Shown piece after piece: positions 1 through 8,322 of a DNA stretch of 64,000 nucleotides. The stretch comes from an uncultured bacterium (GTDB taxonomy: Bacteria; Elusimicrobiota; Elusimicrobia; Elusimicrobiales; Elusimicrobiaceae). The position numbers were made by a program, and so were the translations under genes. The notes below the pieces were generated by a model, which saw only the letters and a program-made list of their open reading frames with translations, was not told the DNA's origin and did not search any database. Every line of letters begins with the position of its first letter. The stretch's first letter is position 1. The DNA lies in assembly GCA_949291515.1 (NCBI GenBank), contig CASEVY010000006.1, forward strand, positions 58,939 to 122,938, written 5' to 3'.

Positions 1-1289
1 GCTGCATCTGCTATCGTTTTTATGCCAGAAAGATATTCTTTCAAAGCATTATCGTCCGTCGCTAAAGTGTGTATTCTGTCGTTCCAGTCCTCGATGTAAG
101 GCAGAAGTTTTTCGGCCGAAAGTGAATTTTCGCTTTCGCTCTCGAAAAGTTCGCTTACCATATTTTTTACTTCCTTTCCGCCTGTATATATTATACCGAT
201 ATTATCCGGATTTTTCTGTACGGCGGTTAAAATTTCTCTTTTTAACGCGGTTCTGTTGGATACCGCGTTTATTATCGCCAATTCGCTGTTAGAAGCGTTC
301 GCGGCATTGGCTTGACTGGTGTATATCGTCAAAAACAAGCCCGCGCCTATGGCTAAAGGCAATACGCTTTTTAAAGATTTTAAACCCGCTCTGGCTTTAC
401 TGGACAGCTCAGCTTGAGAGGCTCTTTTCGCCAAACCCGGTATCATACTTATTTCTGCTTTATTTGTTTGCTTTGCTATGGCTATGATATTGTCTACGCC
501 TTCGTCTCCAACGGAATAAATAAGCGTTCTTAAAGGATCGTCATGAATCTTTTTGAGATTCAAAAGCTCTTTTTGCGCGTTTGCAAGTTCTCTCTTCCAA
601 GCGGACACCTGCTTTTCGGCTCTGGCGCCGGCTCTTCTTATCAGGAATTTATTTCCGGAAATAGTCGCCCTCAAAGCGGCTATTCTGCCGCCCAAAAGGC
701 TTTGCGCGTATTGTATTTCCGCCGACAAGGCCAAAGATACCGCCTTCACGCGGGGCAGATTGAAAGTCTTTTGTATTTTATTTACCAGAAACTCGAAATC
801 CACCGAAGTTTTATCGAGAATATCCTTTGCTATTTTGTTAAAAAATTCCGGCGTATCTTTTAAAACGCTGGTCGCCGAACGCGGCGTTTGCCCTGATGAA
901 AGCGCGTTTACGGCGTCTTTAGTGTACATTAAGGAAAATCTGCTTTTACTGCTGTATTTGTTGTCGACAATTGCCAAAGAATTGTATAGGTCGTAGATAA
1001 AATCGTCGTTGGCAAGATTGTTTTTCAACACTTTATTTATCAGAGTTTCGCTTTCCCTCAGCGATTTTAACATTGCGTCCAACTCAGTCTGAGTTGCAGA
1101 AGGCTTCGCCAATAAATATTGTTCCGACAAGGCTACGTATGAGTTTATATCCTCTGCAAAGAGGCCGGGCCATATTTCGTATAATTTTATTTTGTTCCTC
1201 AAAGCTGCGGCGGCGTCTTGCGCATATGCCGTCGCGAAGTTTGAACTGATAAGCGCTAATGCCATAATTAGCGATAAAATTCTTTTCAT
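1..1289 (-). CDS. Secreted protein of unknown function, 5' part (runs off left edge)
   Basis: Reading the minus strand from the ATG at 1289 gives about 429 uninterrupted codons with no stop before the window edge, so the C-terminus is missing. It starts with a clear Sec signal peptide (MKRILSLIMALALISS, cleavage probably after AYA). The rest is mostly helical and lysine-rich, with one hydrophobic stretch near residue 320 (VLPLAIGAGLFLTIY) that could be a membrane segment. An AGGGAGAG ribosome-binding site lies upstream. No family is recognised. Its upstream region shares a palindromic element with the giant secreted protease gene that starts at 40355, so the two may be co-regulated. Coding is certain; function is unknown. 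Confidence 0.8.
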   Translation of the reverse strand, partial: MKRILSLIMALALISSNFATAYAQDAAAALRNKIKLYEIWPGLFAEDINSYVALSEQYLLAKPSATQTELDAMLKSLRESETLINKVLKNNLANDDFIYDLYNSLAIVDNKYSSKSRFSLMYTKDAVNALSSGQTPRSATSVLKDTPEFFNKIAKDILDKTSVDFEFLVNKIQKTFNLPRVKAVSLALSAEIQYAQSLLGGRIAALRATISGNKFLIRRAGARAEKQVSAWKRELANAQKELLNLKKIHDDPLRTLIYSVGDEGVDNIIAIAKQTNKAEISMIPGLAKRASQAELSSKARAGLKSLKSVLPLAIGAGLFLTIYTSQANAANASNSELAIINAVSNRTALKREILTAVQKNPDNIGIIYTGGKEVKNMVSELFESESENSLSAEKLLPYIEDWNDRIHTLATDDNALKEYLSGIKTIADA

Positions 1290-1376
1290 TTCAATAAACT
1301 CTCCCTATGTTTCACTTTAATATATAGTATAAGTTATCATAGTGGAAATGAAAGAGTCTTTATTCCCATTTTGCCG

Positions 1377-1392
1377 TAGGTCTTTGGACCTA
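1377..1392. promoter_or_regulatory. Perfect 6-bp inverted repeat upstream of the secreted-protein gene
   Basis: TAGGTC-TTTG-GACCTA lies 88 nt upstream of the start codon at 1289. Between it and the gene is a likely promoter with a TATACT-type -10. A near-identical palindrome (TAGGCC-CAAG-GACCTA) lies 60 nt upstream of the secreted gene starting at 40355. This looks like an operator or activator site shared by two secreted-protein genes. The regulator is unknown. Confidence 0.5.
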
Positions 1393-1420
1393 TTTTCAAA
1401 TGCGGATAGGGCGTTTTTTG

Positions 1421-3076
1421 TCAGATAATGCTGTAATCTTCCAATTTGGCTTTGTCGTAATCGTGATGTTCTCCGTTGATGTATTCAACTTCCCTGGGCC
1501 TGTCTTTGGTCAGTTCGGGATTGATTTTCGTCAAATCCATAAGGCCGTCGGCCGTAGGGTAACTGATATCGGAAAGCGATACGACCGTTTCAAATATATA
1601 TCTTTGCGTCAGAGGATAGTTCTCAAACCGGGCCACTTTGTTAAACTTTTCTTGATTTTCCCCGTCTTTAAAATAACTTTCGTTTGCGTATATAAGCGTA
1701 GGTATATGAAACCCTTTGGGGCAGTTGCCGGTATTGTATCCGCCGGATTCGAATAAACAAAAGCCGTGGTCCGATAAGAATACAAACAAGGTTGCGCCGT
1801 CGGCATTTTTGGCCAGGCGCATCATTTCCGCTATTATGGACGTGTTGTAGGCCATGGCGTTTTCATAGGTGTTGAGGAATACTTGCGCGTTTTCTTTGGT
1901 CGGAGCGAGTGTTTCCCATTTTAAAGATGGCTGTTTTTTATCCCAGGAATCGGGGTATCTGTCCTGCGGGTTGAAATGTACGCCTATAAGTTTCGCGACG
2001 ATAAAATTACGTTTGTCGTTGCTTAAAATGTCTTTAAGTATCGGCAATATATATTTATCGTCGGGCGCGTCTTGAAGATAGCGTCTGTAATTTGTAAATA
2101 CGATATCATTTTTTTCGTCCAACGGAGTGTTTTTGTCGCGCTGAAATTTGATGTATTTGCCCGCTTCTTTTACTAGCATATTGGTTCTTGAATCGCCTTT
2201 ATGGTTCGGGTTTAAATAGTTGATGTAGTAAGTTTCGTAGCCCGCCTCTCGAAATAGAGAAAAGAGCGATTTTTCCCTAAAATAAGTCTTGGTGTCGCCG
2301 AAAGGACGGCGCGTAAGTATCAGCGGCAAAGAAGGATTGGTATTGGGATATAGCGATATCATATCACTGAAGCTGATTAGGGGTTTAAATTCGTTTTCAT
2401 ATTCCTTGAAATATTTGGAGAAATAATCCTCCCTGTGCGATTCCCCAATTATTATAATAACGTTTTTCGGGGAATTTTCCCCCGCCTGAGCCTGAAATTT
2501 AAATGCGTCGTATTGCGCTATAACCTCTTGATTGGCGGAAATTTGTTCCCGATATTTCATCAGCGGTTCGGTAAAGTTGTGGGGATAGCCGAACAAAAAG
2601 AATATAATCAACAATAGCGCGGCTTTTGCTTTAGAGATACGTTTTTGCGGTTTGTAAGGGAATTTGAGCGCCAGAACAAACAAGATAAGGAATACGGCGG
2701 CTACGGTAAGTTCTTTATAGGATATAAGCGGAAGATAGCCGAAAATCTCATATATATTGGTATCTCTCGTAGTCAGAAAGATTTGCTGGCCGATATTCTT
2801 AAAGTCGTAATTGTAAAGACTTATCAAATGGGTATCCATTACCGTCATTGCGGCGCAGATTGCGCCTAAACTCAAAAAGAGCAAATTGGAGGCGTAAAAA
2901 AGCGTTATTCCCAAAGCCGCCGCGGTTATAGTAAAGCGTATCAACGGGACGTAAAAGGGAATATGCCAGAAGAATATTTCCGCCCCGCAGAATACGCCGT
3001 ATATGCCCAAGACGACAATGCAGAATACGGCCCTTAGGAGGAATGGAAGATTTTTTGAATTTAAATTAAATTTCAT
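1421..3076 (-). CDS. Phosphoethanolamine transferase-like membrane sulfatase-fold protein
   Basis: 551 aa. About five N-terminal membrane segments (residues 10-160) are followed by a periplasmic alkaline-phosphatase/sulfatase-fold domain. Motifs seen: NVIIIIGESHRED near residue 205, where the family nucleophile Thr (GET in EptA) is replaced by Ser; SLYPNTNPSLPLILTRR; and the metal-binding FLSDHGF near residue 435. EptA/CptA-type enzymes move phosphoethanolamine from phosphatidylethanolamine to lipid A, core or glycan. The 4-nt overlap with the upstream gene (3073) puts it at the end of the glycan operon running from 6335. The acceptor cannot be read from sequence; a glycan of this locus or lipid A are the obvious candidates. 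Confidence 0.75.
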   Translation of the reverse strand: MKFNLNSKNLPFLLRAVFCIVVLGIYGVFCGAEIFFWHIPFYVPLIRFTITAAALGITLFYASNLLFLSLGAICAAMTVMDTHLISLYNYDFKNIGQQIFLTTRDTNIYEIFGYLPLISYKELTVAAVFLILFVLALKFPYKPQKRISKAKAALLLIIFFLFGYPHNFTEPLMKYREQISANQEVIAQYDAFKFQAQAGENSPKNVIIIIGESHREDYFSKYFKEYENEFKPLISFSDMISLYPNTNPSLPLILTRRPFGDTKTYFREKSLFSLFREAGYETYYINYLNPNHKGDSRTNMLVKEAGKYIKFQRDKNTPLDEKNDIVFTNYRRYLQDAPDDKYILPILKDILSNDKRNFIVAKLIGVHFNPQDRYPDSWDKKQPSLKWETLAPTKENAQVFLNTYENAMAYNTSIIAEMMRLAKNADGATLFVFLSDHGFCLFESGGYNTGNCPKGFHIPTLIYANESYFKDGENQEKFNKVARFENYPLTQRYIFETVVSLSDISYPTADGLMDLTKINPELTKDRPREVEYINGEHHDYDKAKLEDYSII

Positions 3077-4095
3077 TTTTTTGCTCTCTTTTTAAAAATA
3101 ACTGCTTCATTCGGGGCAAGAGTGATGCGGTTTGTCCCATATAAAATTTTATGTTTTTTGTTTAAAAACTCGGCCGGAAGTTCCGCTTTCTCTTCGGAAA
3201 CGTTCAGAATTATGTCGTAGCAATATCCTTTATATATCCGCCTTTGCGCTTTGAATTTATTATTTCCCTCAAGAGGAGATATCGCTTGCGCGCCCTTTTC
3301 GAATACGGGCAGCATTTTGCTAAGCTCTTTGGACACTTCTCTTAATCTTTGCCAATGCTCCGGCTCGGATTGGGGCAAAGGGACGGATTTTGAGTTAAAC
3401 GTGAAAAAGAATAATCCTTCCGCTCCTTCCAAAAGTCCGTCATAAGCCATAAAACGCATTTCTTCCGTCGTAGGAAAGCGGCCTATCCTTTGATCGTCCG
3501 GGCGGTACTGCTTGTATTCCCGCCAATCAAAAGACTGTACTACCCCCCATACGGGTTTGGCGGATAGTCCGCCCTCTTTTAAAATATTCTTAGCCGTTTT
3601 TATCTGCTCTGAGAATGATGTCAACGGCAAATGCGGCACGGGATACCAATCCACCATTAAAACGTCGGCCGTATCGTAATAGGGTTGCGCGTGGCTGCCT
3701 TTGCCAACCACGAAAGCGGTCCTTTGATTTGGGAAAGCCTTTTTGGTTGCCGAGTCTAGTTCTTTAAGATATGCGTTGCTTTTTTTGTCGACGTCCGGTT
3801 CGTCGTATAAATAAAAAGCCAATATAGGCCATTTCGCGGCTTCGGAGAGGTAATCGTTTTCTATGGCGGGATAGGGAAAAATCAACATTTTCAGGCCGTA
3901 TTTTTCAGCTTTCTTGGCTAAAGTCTTCAGGAAATCCAAATCTTTGGAATAAGTTTGAATACAGTTAAACCCCGCCTTTTTTATGGTTTTTACGTATTTG
4001 GCGTCATTTACTCCGTATAGGCATAAAGGGTAATTTGCCGCTTGGGCTAATACGGCCGAGGCGATAAATGAAATAGTTAATATAATTTTAAACAA
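3073..4095 (-). CDS. Secreted TIM-barrel glycoside hydrolase-like protein
   Basis: 340 aa with a signal peptide (MFKIILTISFIASAVLAQA). The body looks like a TIM-barrel glycosidase: AGFNCIQTY, then ILAFYLYDEPDVD near residue 95, whose Glu after a strand suits an acid/base residue, VLMVDWYP, and a second strand with GAEGLFFFTFNS. A short C-terminal beta domain follows (NRITLAPNEAVIFKK). The gene overlaps both neighbours (8 nt upstream, 4 nt downstream), so it is translated with the sugar transferase and phosphoethanolamine transferase. It may trim or edit the glycan outside the inner membrane. I cannot assign a GH family number, and catalytic activity is inferred. Confidence 0.6.
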   Translation of the reverse strand: MFKIILTISFIASAVLAQAANYPLCLYGVNDAKYVKTIKKAGFNCIQTYSKDLDFLKTLAKKAEKYGLKMLIFPYPAIENDYLSEAAKWPILAFYLYDEPDVDKKSNAYLKELDSATKKAFPNQRTAFVVGKGSHAQPYYDTADVLMVDWYPVPHLPLTSFSEQIKTAKNILKEGGLSAKPVWGVVQSFDWREYKQYRPDDQRIGRFPTTEEMRFMAYDGLLEGAEGLFFFTFNSKSVPLPQSEPEHWQRLREVSKELSKMLPVFEKGAQAISPLEGNNKFKAQRRIYKGYCYDIILNVSEEKAELPAEFLNKKHKILYGTNRITLAPNEAVIFKKRAKK

Positions 4096-5410
4096 TGTTC
4101 TTATCCTTGATAAAAGCTCTTTTTGCGGTTTTGAACATTATTTCTATATCCAAAAACAGGGAGCGGTTTTTTATATACCATACGTCGTAGGAAAGGCGTT
4201 TGTAGGCCGCGTCGAACGTGGAATCGGGTATGTGTTCTTTGTTTTTCAGATCCTCCCTTACGCAATAGGTGGGCGGCGCCTTGAAGTTAAGCTGAGCCCA
4301 CCCGGTAAGGCCGGGTTTTATTACGCTTCTTATATTATGGCAGGCCAAATACTTGTTAAGAAAATAATATTCGTCAGTCCAAACGGGCCGGGGGCCGACT
4401 ATCGAGATATCGCCTTTGAATATATTGATAAGCTGTGGTATTTCGTCCAGTCTGAAGCGTCTTAAAATCGAACCGACTTTGGTAATATTTTCGCTGCCGG
4501 GTTTCATCGTGCGGAATTTGTAGATATATATCTTCTTTTCGTTCTTGCCGATTCGTTCTTGAAAGAAGAACGGCGGTATACCGTCGATAAATCTTATCGC
4601 GAAATAGGTTAAAACGCCAAGGGGAAGCATTACCGGCATAAGCACCAGGCAGAACATTATATCCAGGGCTCTTTTGATGAACGGATAATATTTTTCTTCT
4701 TGTCTTGCCGCGACGCCGCGTATAAGCCACATCGCGTCTTTAAGGCTGCCTTTGCTTGAACGCATAAAGAGTTGTTCGTAAAAATTATAGTCCGTGGTGA
4801 GCAAAACGCCCTTATTTAAAAACATTGTCGATATCACGTGCCAAGTGTTTTTGTTTTCGCTTAACATTTTGCTGGCCATTACTATAAGGTCTATATTTTC
4901 TGGCGGGATATTCTTGATGTCTTCCGGGCTTTCAAATCGGCCCAGTACTTCCAAATTGTCGTAAGAGGCCAAATCCTTTTCTATTTCTTTCAAAGTATTG
5001 CTTTTTCCCAGTAGGAGAATACGTTGTTTTACCAGCGTAAAAGAGGCATAAGTCTTTCTTGAAAGATACATATACGAAAAATATAAGACAAATACGGAAA
5101 GCAGTATAAACTTTGGAGTGGCTACATTAAAAAAAGAAGTGGTAAAATAAATTCCGAACGCCGAAGTCCCCAAAGATATCGCGAAAGCTATTATTATGCT
5201 GCGGTAGTCCAGGCGGTCTTTTTTTATTATTTGGGTATCGTAGAAGGAAAACACCCATAAAATCAGCGAAGTCACACCGAATACCGGCAGAAGCACTTTT
5301 ATAGTCGGGTCGAAAACATTGTGGGAAAACTCACCGTATCTTAACGCTACAACCAGCGCGGTTATAATGGTAAATGAAATCAAATCGGCAATAAAAAACA
5401 GTAATCTCAT
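4088..5410 (-). CDS. Polyprenyl-phosphate sugar-1-phosphate transferase (glycan priming enzyme)
   Basis: 440 aa. Four N-terminal membrane helices (residues 1-115) and a Rossmann-like domain are followed by the bacterial sugar transferase domain from about residue 240: KRALDIMFCLVLMPVM, FFFQERIGKNEKKIYIYKFRTM, RRFRLDEIPQLINIFKGD and SIVGPRP. This is the WbaP/WcaJ/CpsE type of enzyme that loads the first sugar phosphate onto undecaprenyl phosphate. It lies 4 nt after the epimerase gene and overlaps the next gene, so it is the second gene of the operon starting at 6335. It is very likely the initiating enzyme for the polysaccharide made by this locus; the sugar is not known. Confidence 0.9.
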   Translation of the reverse strand: MRLLFFIADLISFTIITALVVALRYGEFSHNVFDPTIKVLLPVFGVTSLILWVFSFYDTQIIKKDRLDYRSIIIAFAISLGTSAFGIYFTTSFFNVATPKFILLSVFVLYFSYMYLSRKTYASFTLVKQRILLLGKSNTLKEIEKDLASYDNLEVLGRFESPEDIKNIPPENIDLIVMASKMLSENKNTWHVISTMFLNKGVLLTTDYNFYEQLFMRSSKGSLKDAMWLIRGVAARQEEKYYPFIKRALDIMFCLVLMPVMLPLGVLTYFAIRFIDGIPPFFFQERIGKNEKKIYIYKFRTMKPGSENITKVGSILRRFRLDEIPQLINIFKGDISIVGPRPVWTDEYYFLNKYLACHNIRSVIKPGLTGWAQLNFKAPPTYCVREDLKNKEHIPDSTFDAAYKRLSYDVWYIKNRSLFLDIEIMFKTAKRAFIKDKNIV

Positions 5411-5414
5411 AATT

Positions 5415-6335
5415 TTAAGCCTTAAATATTTCTTTTAGACCTTCTTTCAGGGAGGTTTTCGCCTTATAGCCAAGTTTTGTTATTTTCGCTATGTCGGCGG
5501 CGGATTTCTTTATGTCGCCCGCCCTTTTGGGTTTGAAAACGCGCTTCATTTTTTTGCCCGCGACCGTTTCTATTTCCCGCGCCAAATCCAGCAGAGAGTA
5601 TGTTTTGCCCGAGGCCACATTATAAACTTCCCCCGCTTTGCCCTTTTCCATTGCCAAAATTGTGGCGTCGGCCACATCATCTATAAAGACGAAATCCCTG
5701 CTTTGTTTGCCGTCCCAATCTATAAAAAAGGCGTCGCCTCTTTTTGCCAGGTCCATAAATTTGGCTATTACCGCGGCGTAGGGCGAATTGGGGTTTTGCT
5801 TCGGCCCGAATACGTTAAAATATCTTACGCATACCGTTTCGAGCCCGTATGCTTTAAAATAGCATTTAAGCAGTTCTTCCCCTATCAATTTACTGGCGGC
5901 GTAAGGCGAGCGGCAGTCTGTCGGGGCGGCTTCTTTGTAGGGAATATCCTTTCCGTTGCCGTATACCGCGCTGGAAGAAGCCAGCAATACTCTTTTTACG
6001 CCGTTTAAACGGGCGGCTTCCAATACGTTAGCGGTGCCCTCTATATTGATTTTATGTGTCTCCACCGGTTCTTGCATAGACTGTGCCACCGACACCAAAG
6101 CCGCATGATGATAAACATAATCGGCACCGCGCATTGCTTGCTTTAATTTTTTAAAATCGGAGATATCGCCTTTTACTATTTTTATTTTGCTTTTGATTTC
6201 GGAGAGATTTTTCAGGTCGCCCGAAGATAAATTGTCGTAAACGATAACTTGATGGCCCTTTTCGGTCAATTTTTCAGCCAGGCGCGAGCCTATGAAACCG
6301 GCTCCGCCCGTAATAAAGGATATTTTCCCGCTCAT
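5415..6335 (-). CDS. NAD-dependent sugar-nucleotide epimerase (UDP-glucose 4-epimerase-like)
   Basis: 306 aa, extended short-chain dehydrogenase. The N-terminus shows the NAD-binding pattern TGGAGFIGSRL. ASSSAVYG and YAASK (catalytic Tyr and Lys near residues 149-153) follow, then RYFNVFGP. GalE-type enzymes interconvert UDP-Glc/UDP-Gal or the N-acetyl forms; related members make other epimers or dTDP-sugars, so the substrate is open. It is the first gene of the minus-strand operon. A TGC-TATAAT extended -10 ends 8 nt before its ATG, so the message probably has almost no leader. Confidence 0.85.
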   Translation of the reverse strand: MSGKISFITGGAGFIGSRLAEKLTEKGHQVIVYDNLSSGDLKNLSEIKSKIKIVKGDISDFKKLKQAMRGADYVYHHAALVSVAQSMQEPVETHKINIEGTANVLEAARLNGVKRVLLASSSAVYGNGKDIPYKEAAPTDCRSPYAASKLIGEELLKCYFKAYGLETVCVRYFNVFGPKQNPNSPYAAVIAKFMDLAKRGDAFFIDWDGKQSRDFVFIDDVADATILAMEKGKAGEVYNVASGKTYSLLDLAREIETVAGKKMKRVFKPKRAGDIKKSAADIAKITKLGYKAKTSLKEGLKEIFKA

Positions 6336-6388
6336 ATTGAAAAATTATAGCATTTTTGGGCTCTCCATTAAATGGTATAATATATCAA
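6336..6388. promoter_or_regulatory. Back-to-back extended -10 promoters between divergent glycan operons
   Basis: The 53-nt gap holds two facing promoters. On plus, TGG-TATAAT (6373-6381) ends 7 nt before the ATG at 6389. On minus, TGC-TATAAT (6352-6344) ends 8 nt before the ATG at 6335. No Shine-Dalgarno sequence fits either start. Transcription should begin at or next to both start codons, giving leaderless mRNAs. Confidence 0.65.
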
Positions 6389-7210
6389 ATGAATAACTAT
6401 ACGCCGTTTTCAGTTTTGATGTCGGTTTACGCCAAAGAGAAAGCCTCTTGGCTTAAAGAATCGCTTGAAAGCGTTTTTGAACAAACTCTTAAGCCTTCCG
6501 AGGCGGTTTTGGTGGCAGACGGCCCTTTGACGCCGGAGCTTGAAAGCGTCATAGTTTTGTTTAAAGACAGATTAAAACTCGTCCGCCTGCCTAAAAATAT
6601 GGGGCTGGGTACAGCTCTCAACGAAGGTCTTAAGGCGTGTTCCTATCCTTTGGTGGCGCGTATGGACAGCGACGATATCGCCGCGCCCAACCGCTTTGAG
6701 CTGCAAATTGCGGCTTTTGAGCAAGACAAAGAACTTTCCGTCCTTGGCGGCGCGGTTGAAGAGATAGATTCCCTTACCAAGAAAAAGATATGTTTCAGGC
6801 GTTTGCCGCTTGGCGACGGAGAACTTAAGAATTTCCTTAAAAAGAGATGTCCGTTTAACCATATGACGGTTATGTTCAAAAAAGAGGATGTTCTCTCGGC
6901 GGGCGGCTATTTGCATTTACACTATATGGAAGATTATTACCTTTGGACGAGAATGGCGGAAAAAGGGTTTAAATTCGCCAATTTGCCGCAAATACTGGTC
7001 CGCGCCAGAGTAGACGCCGCTTTTTATGGCAGGCGCGGCGGTTTCGGTTATTTTTTGAGCAACAAAAAGCTGTATTCCTATATGAAAGACCACGCTATGA
7101 TAGGCCTTAAAGACTATATCTATATACTTTCAGTCCGCTTTTTGGTTCAGACGCTTATGCCGGGCTTTTTAAGGGCTTGGTTTTACAGAGAGGCTTTAAG
7201 AAAACAATGA
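6389..7210 (+). CDS. Family 2 glycosyltransferase
   Basis: 273 aa from the ATG at 6389, chosen because the -10 box TATAAT sits at 6376-6381, inside any longer reading. GT-A fold signs: FSVLMSVYAKEKASWLKESL at the N-terminus, VLVADGP, and the metal-binding region LVARMDSDDIAAP near residue 95, then MEDYYLWTRMAEKG near residue 190. This resembles AmsE/capsule type GT2 enzymes that add sugars to a lipid-linked repeat unit on the cytoplasmic face. First gene of the plus-strand glycan operon; its stop overlaps the next start (ATGA). Confidence 0.85.
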   Translation: MNNYTPFSVLMSVYAKEKASWLKESLESVFEQTLKPSEAVLVADGPLTPELESVIVLFKDRLKLVRLPKNMGLGTALNEGLKACSYPLVARMDSDDIAAPNRFELQIAAFEQDKELSVLGGAVEEIDSLTKKKICFRRLPLGDGELKNFLKKRCPFNHMTVMFKKEDVLSAGGYLHLHYMEDYYLWTRMAEKGFKFANLPQILVRARVDAAFYGRRGGFGYFLSNKKLYSYMKDHAMIGLKDYIYILSVRFLVQTLMPGFLRAWFYREALRKQ

Positions 7211-8295
7211 AAAAGGCTGGGATTTTAACTCATTATCAAGTGCACAATCACGGGGCGATATTGCAAATGCACGCTTTGTATCAGACCTTGCGGGCTTTGG
7301 GCTTTAAGCCTTATGTTTTGACTTATAAAAAAGATTTTTCTTTTTTACCCCCCTCTTTAGGCGAGAAGTATAATATATCGCTCAAATCCGCGCCTTATTA
7401 CGCGAAGTATCTGCTTAAAAAAGGGATCGGCAAAACACTTTTCAATTTTAGGAAGTACAGGACTTTAAACCGTTTTAAAAAGGAAAATTATGATTTTAAG
7501 CCCGTCTTTCAAAGCGATATGGATTATGTGGTAGTAGGCAGCGACGAAGTCTTTTCCTTGGAAGTGGGCGTGAATATGATAATGTACGGCCATGCCGTGC
7601 CGTGCGGAAATATAATATCCTACGCGGCGAGCTTCGGCCAAACGGACGCGGCGGCGGTGCGCGCAAGGAACTGTGAGAACCTTATCTCAAGCGGGCTAAA
7701 GAGTTTTAAGGCCTTATGCGTGAGGGACGAGGCCTCTTTCAATACGGTCAAGGAGCTTGCCTCCCTTGAGGCGGAAATAAATTTTGACCCCGTTCTGCTC
7801 TACGGTTTTGAAAAAGAGCTTAGGCAAAAGCCGATTGGGAAAACGACCGGTAAATATTTGGTGGTTTACGCCTACGACAATAATATGAACGACGAACGGG
7901 AAGTTTCTTTAATCAAAGAATACGCGGCCAAGAATAATCTTAAGGTTGTATCCGCGGGATATTATCACAAATGGGCGGATATAAATTTAAACATAAATCC
8001 GCTGGAGCTTTTAAGAGTGATAAAAGAGGCGCAGGCGGTGGTTACGGATACTTTCCACGGGAGCGTCATTTCGGCTTTGGTCAATACTCCTTTTGCGGCT
8101 TTTGTGCGGCCGATAAATGTAAACAAGATGACATTTTTGCTTGACTCTTTGGGGTTAAGCGGGAGGAAAATGGGCGATTTTAGCAAATTGGAAGAAGTCC
8201 TTTCCCGCGAAACGGACTGGAACGCCGTCAACGGGAAGATATCGGAACTTAGAGCGAAGGGCTTAAATTACTTAAAGAAGAATTTAACTGCCTGA
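7207..8295 (+). CDS. Polysaccharide pyruvyl transferase family protein
   Basis: 362 aa starting MKKAGILTHYQVHNHGA; this start overlaps the previous stop in an ATGA. Family signs: GAILQMHALYQTLRALG near the N-terminus, MDYVVVGSDEVF near residue 100, and the C-terminal VVTDTFHGSVISALVNTPF near residue 280. The family (CsaB/WcaK) usually adds ketal-linked pyruvate from phosphoenolpyruvate to exopolysaccharide sugars, giving negative charge. The MenD-like gene follows directly. Acceptor sugar unknown. Confidence 0.8.
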   Translation: MKKAGILTHYQVHNHGAILQMHALYQTLRALGFKPYVLTYKKDFSFLPPSLGEKYNISLKSAPYYAKYLLKKGIGKTLFNFRKYRTLNRFKKENYDFKPVFQSDMDYVVVGSDEVFSLEVGVNMIMYGHAVPCGNIISYAASFGQTDAAAVRARNCENLISSGLKSFKALCVRDEASFNTVKELASLEAEINFDPVLLYGFEKELRQKPIGKTTGKYLVVYAYDNNMNDEREVSLIKEYAAKNNLKVVSAGYYHKWADINLNINPLELLRVIKEAQAVVTDTFHGSVISALVNTPFAAFVRPINVNKMTFLLDSLGLSGRKMGDFSKLEEVLSRETDWNAVNGKISELRAKGLNYLKKNLTA

Positions 8296-8322
8296 TTTTA
8301 CCTTTAAATATCGGAGCGTCAA

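Noticed and set aside
553..996. Long plus-strand frames in 543-996
   Set aside because: They lie opposite the continuous minus-strand secreted-protein frame, which has a signal peptide and start signals.
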